Of a DNA stretch of 64,000 nucleotides, positions 63,697-64,000 are shown piece after piece. The DNA is from Pelagibacterium lentulum. Its GTDB lineage: Bacteria > Pseudomonadota > Alphaproteobacteria > Rhizobiales > Devosiaceae. Both the position numbers and the translations under genes were made by a program. Position 1 is the stretch's first letter; each line of letters starts with the position of its first letter. The DNA lies in NCBI RefSeq assembly GCF_003992625.1, contig NZ_RZMW01000042.1, forward strand, positions 117,341-181,340, written 5' to 3'. A model generated the notes under the pieces. That model made no database searches. It was not told the DNA's origin and saw nothing but the letters and a program-made list of their open reading frames with translations.

Positions 63697-63801
63697 TGGA
63701 TAGTCTCCAGAGTGTCTTTGCAATCAATCTAGGCTCGACAACTCGCCACTTAAACCCAAACAATCCCTACAATGCGTTCGTGAAAAACAGACAGTCGCGC
63801 G

Positions 63802-64000
63802 TCACGCAGTGGTGTGGGCCAGTTCGCCATCGGAAAACAGGGCCGGGTTTTGCCGCGCCACCTCGAGGACCGAGGTTACCATACCGTCGAGATGAAGCCG
63901 CATCGCCGCAGCCGCACCATCGGCATCACCGCGCCCGATTGCTTCAACAATCGCAACATGCTCATGGAATGCAATGTCGAGCTGCCGGATACGGTTTGAC
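63802..64000 (-). CDS. GntR family regulator, C-terminal FCD part (5' end beyond window)
   Basis: The last 65 codons of a regulator. The sequence IRQLDIAFHEHVAIVEAIGR and DADGAAAAMRLHLDGM is the FCD domain end, with the typical helix of repeated His/Leu (RLHLDGM). It ends at TGA 63802. The DNA-binding part is outside the window. It probably controls the VOC gene downstream. Confidence 0.82.
   Translation of the reverse strand, partial: SNRIRQLDIAFHEHVAIVEAIGRGDADGAAAAMRLHLDGMVTSVLEVARQNPALFSDGELAHTTA

Overview
The window looks like chromosomal DNA of an alphaproteobacterium of the order Hyphomicrobiales (Rhizobiales); a Devosiaceae-type genome is my best guess, but that is inference. Supporting signs are a high-GC coding style, CpdR, GapR, a cysteine-free L36, an aa3-oxidase subunit IV next to pntA, a RIME-like double palindrome, and a perfect CtrA box. 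I see no phage, transposase, CRISPR array or complete insertion sequence. It reads as ordinary core and accessory chromosome with several well-defined regulatory elements.

Layout. 1-8.4 kb: pntA (cut by the window edge), a small cytochrome oxidase subunit, an M3 oligopeptidase, a TacA-like sigma-54 response regulator, and two cell-wall enzymes (L,D-transpeptidase, DUF882 peptidase). 8.6-15.3 kb: dxs, an AraC regulator, a VOC protein, gapR, DUF1036-pyk, a Stf0 sulfotransferase and rpmJ. 15.4-21 kb: a complete oppABCDF peptide importer. 21-29.5 kb: a fatty-acid degradation locus, fadE-fadB-thiolase on one strand and fadD-merR on the other, with matching operator/promoter pairs in the divergent gap. 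29.5-34.2 kb: tRNA-Val(GAC), cpdR, an N-formylglutamate amidohydrolase, hisN, a serine hydrolase, a candidate small RNA and hsp20 behind a heat-shock promoter and a ROSE-like RNA thermometer. 34.2-41 kb: gltBD with a structured leader and a RIME-like repeat. 41-46.8 kb: galE-mltB-DUF459, galU and an outer-membrane beta-barrel. 46.8-49.4 kb: an orphan MotA/MotB stator pair and a membrane-anchored nuclease. 49.4-52.5 kb: cueR/copA with a textbook CueR operator. 52.6-57 kb: a PfkB sugar kinase, a diheme cytochrome c, cutA and a CPA1 antiporter. 57-64 kb: a probable quinone/electrophile-stress block (flavin reductase, SufR-like Fe-S regulator, MhqO-like dioxygenase, MhqD-like hydrolase), then a diguanylate cyclase, a small acetyltransferase, RidA, a CatE-like VOC dioxygenase and the end of a GntR/FCD regulator.

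The most interesting signals are regulatory: (i) the divergent fad promoters whose -35 boxes are embedded in near-identical ACG(T/C)-N2-ACGT operators, next to a cysteine-free MerR regulator; (ii) the sigma-32-type promoter plus three-hairpin ROSE-like leader of hsp20, back to back with a minus-strand small-RNA candidate; (iii) mutually exclusive hairpins ahead of gltB; (iv) the quinone-stress block with its 28-bp dyad and Fe-S-type regulator. No wholly unprecedented system is evident.
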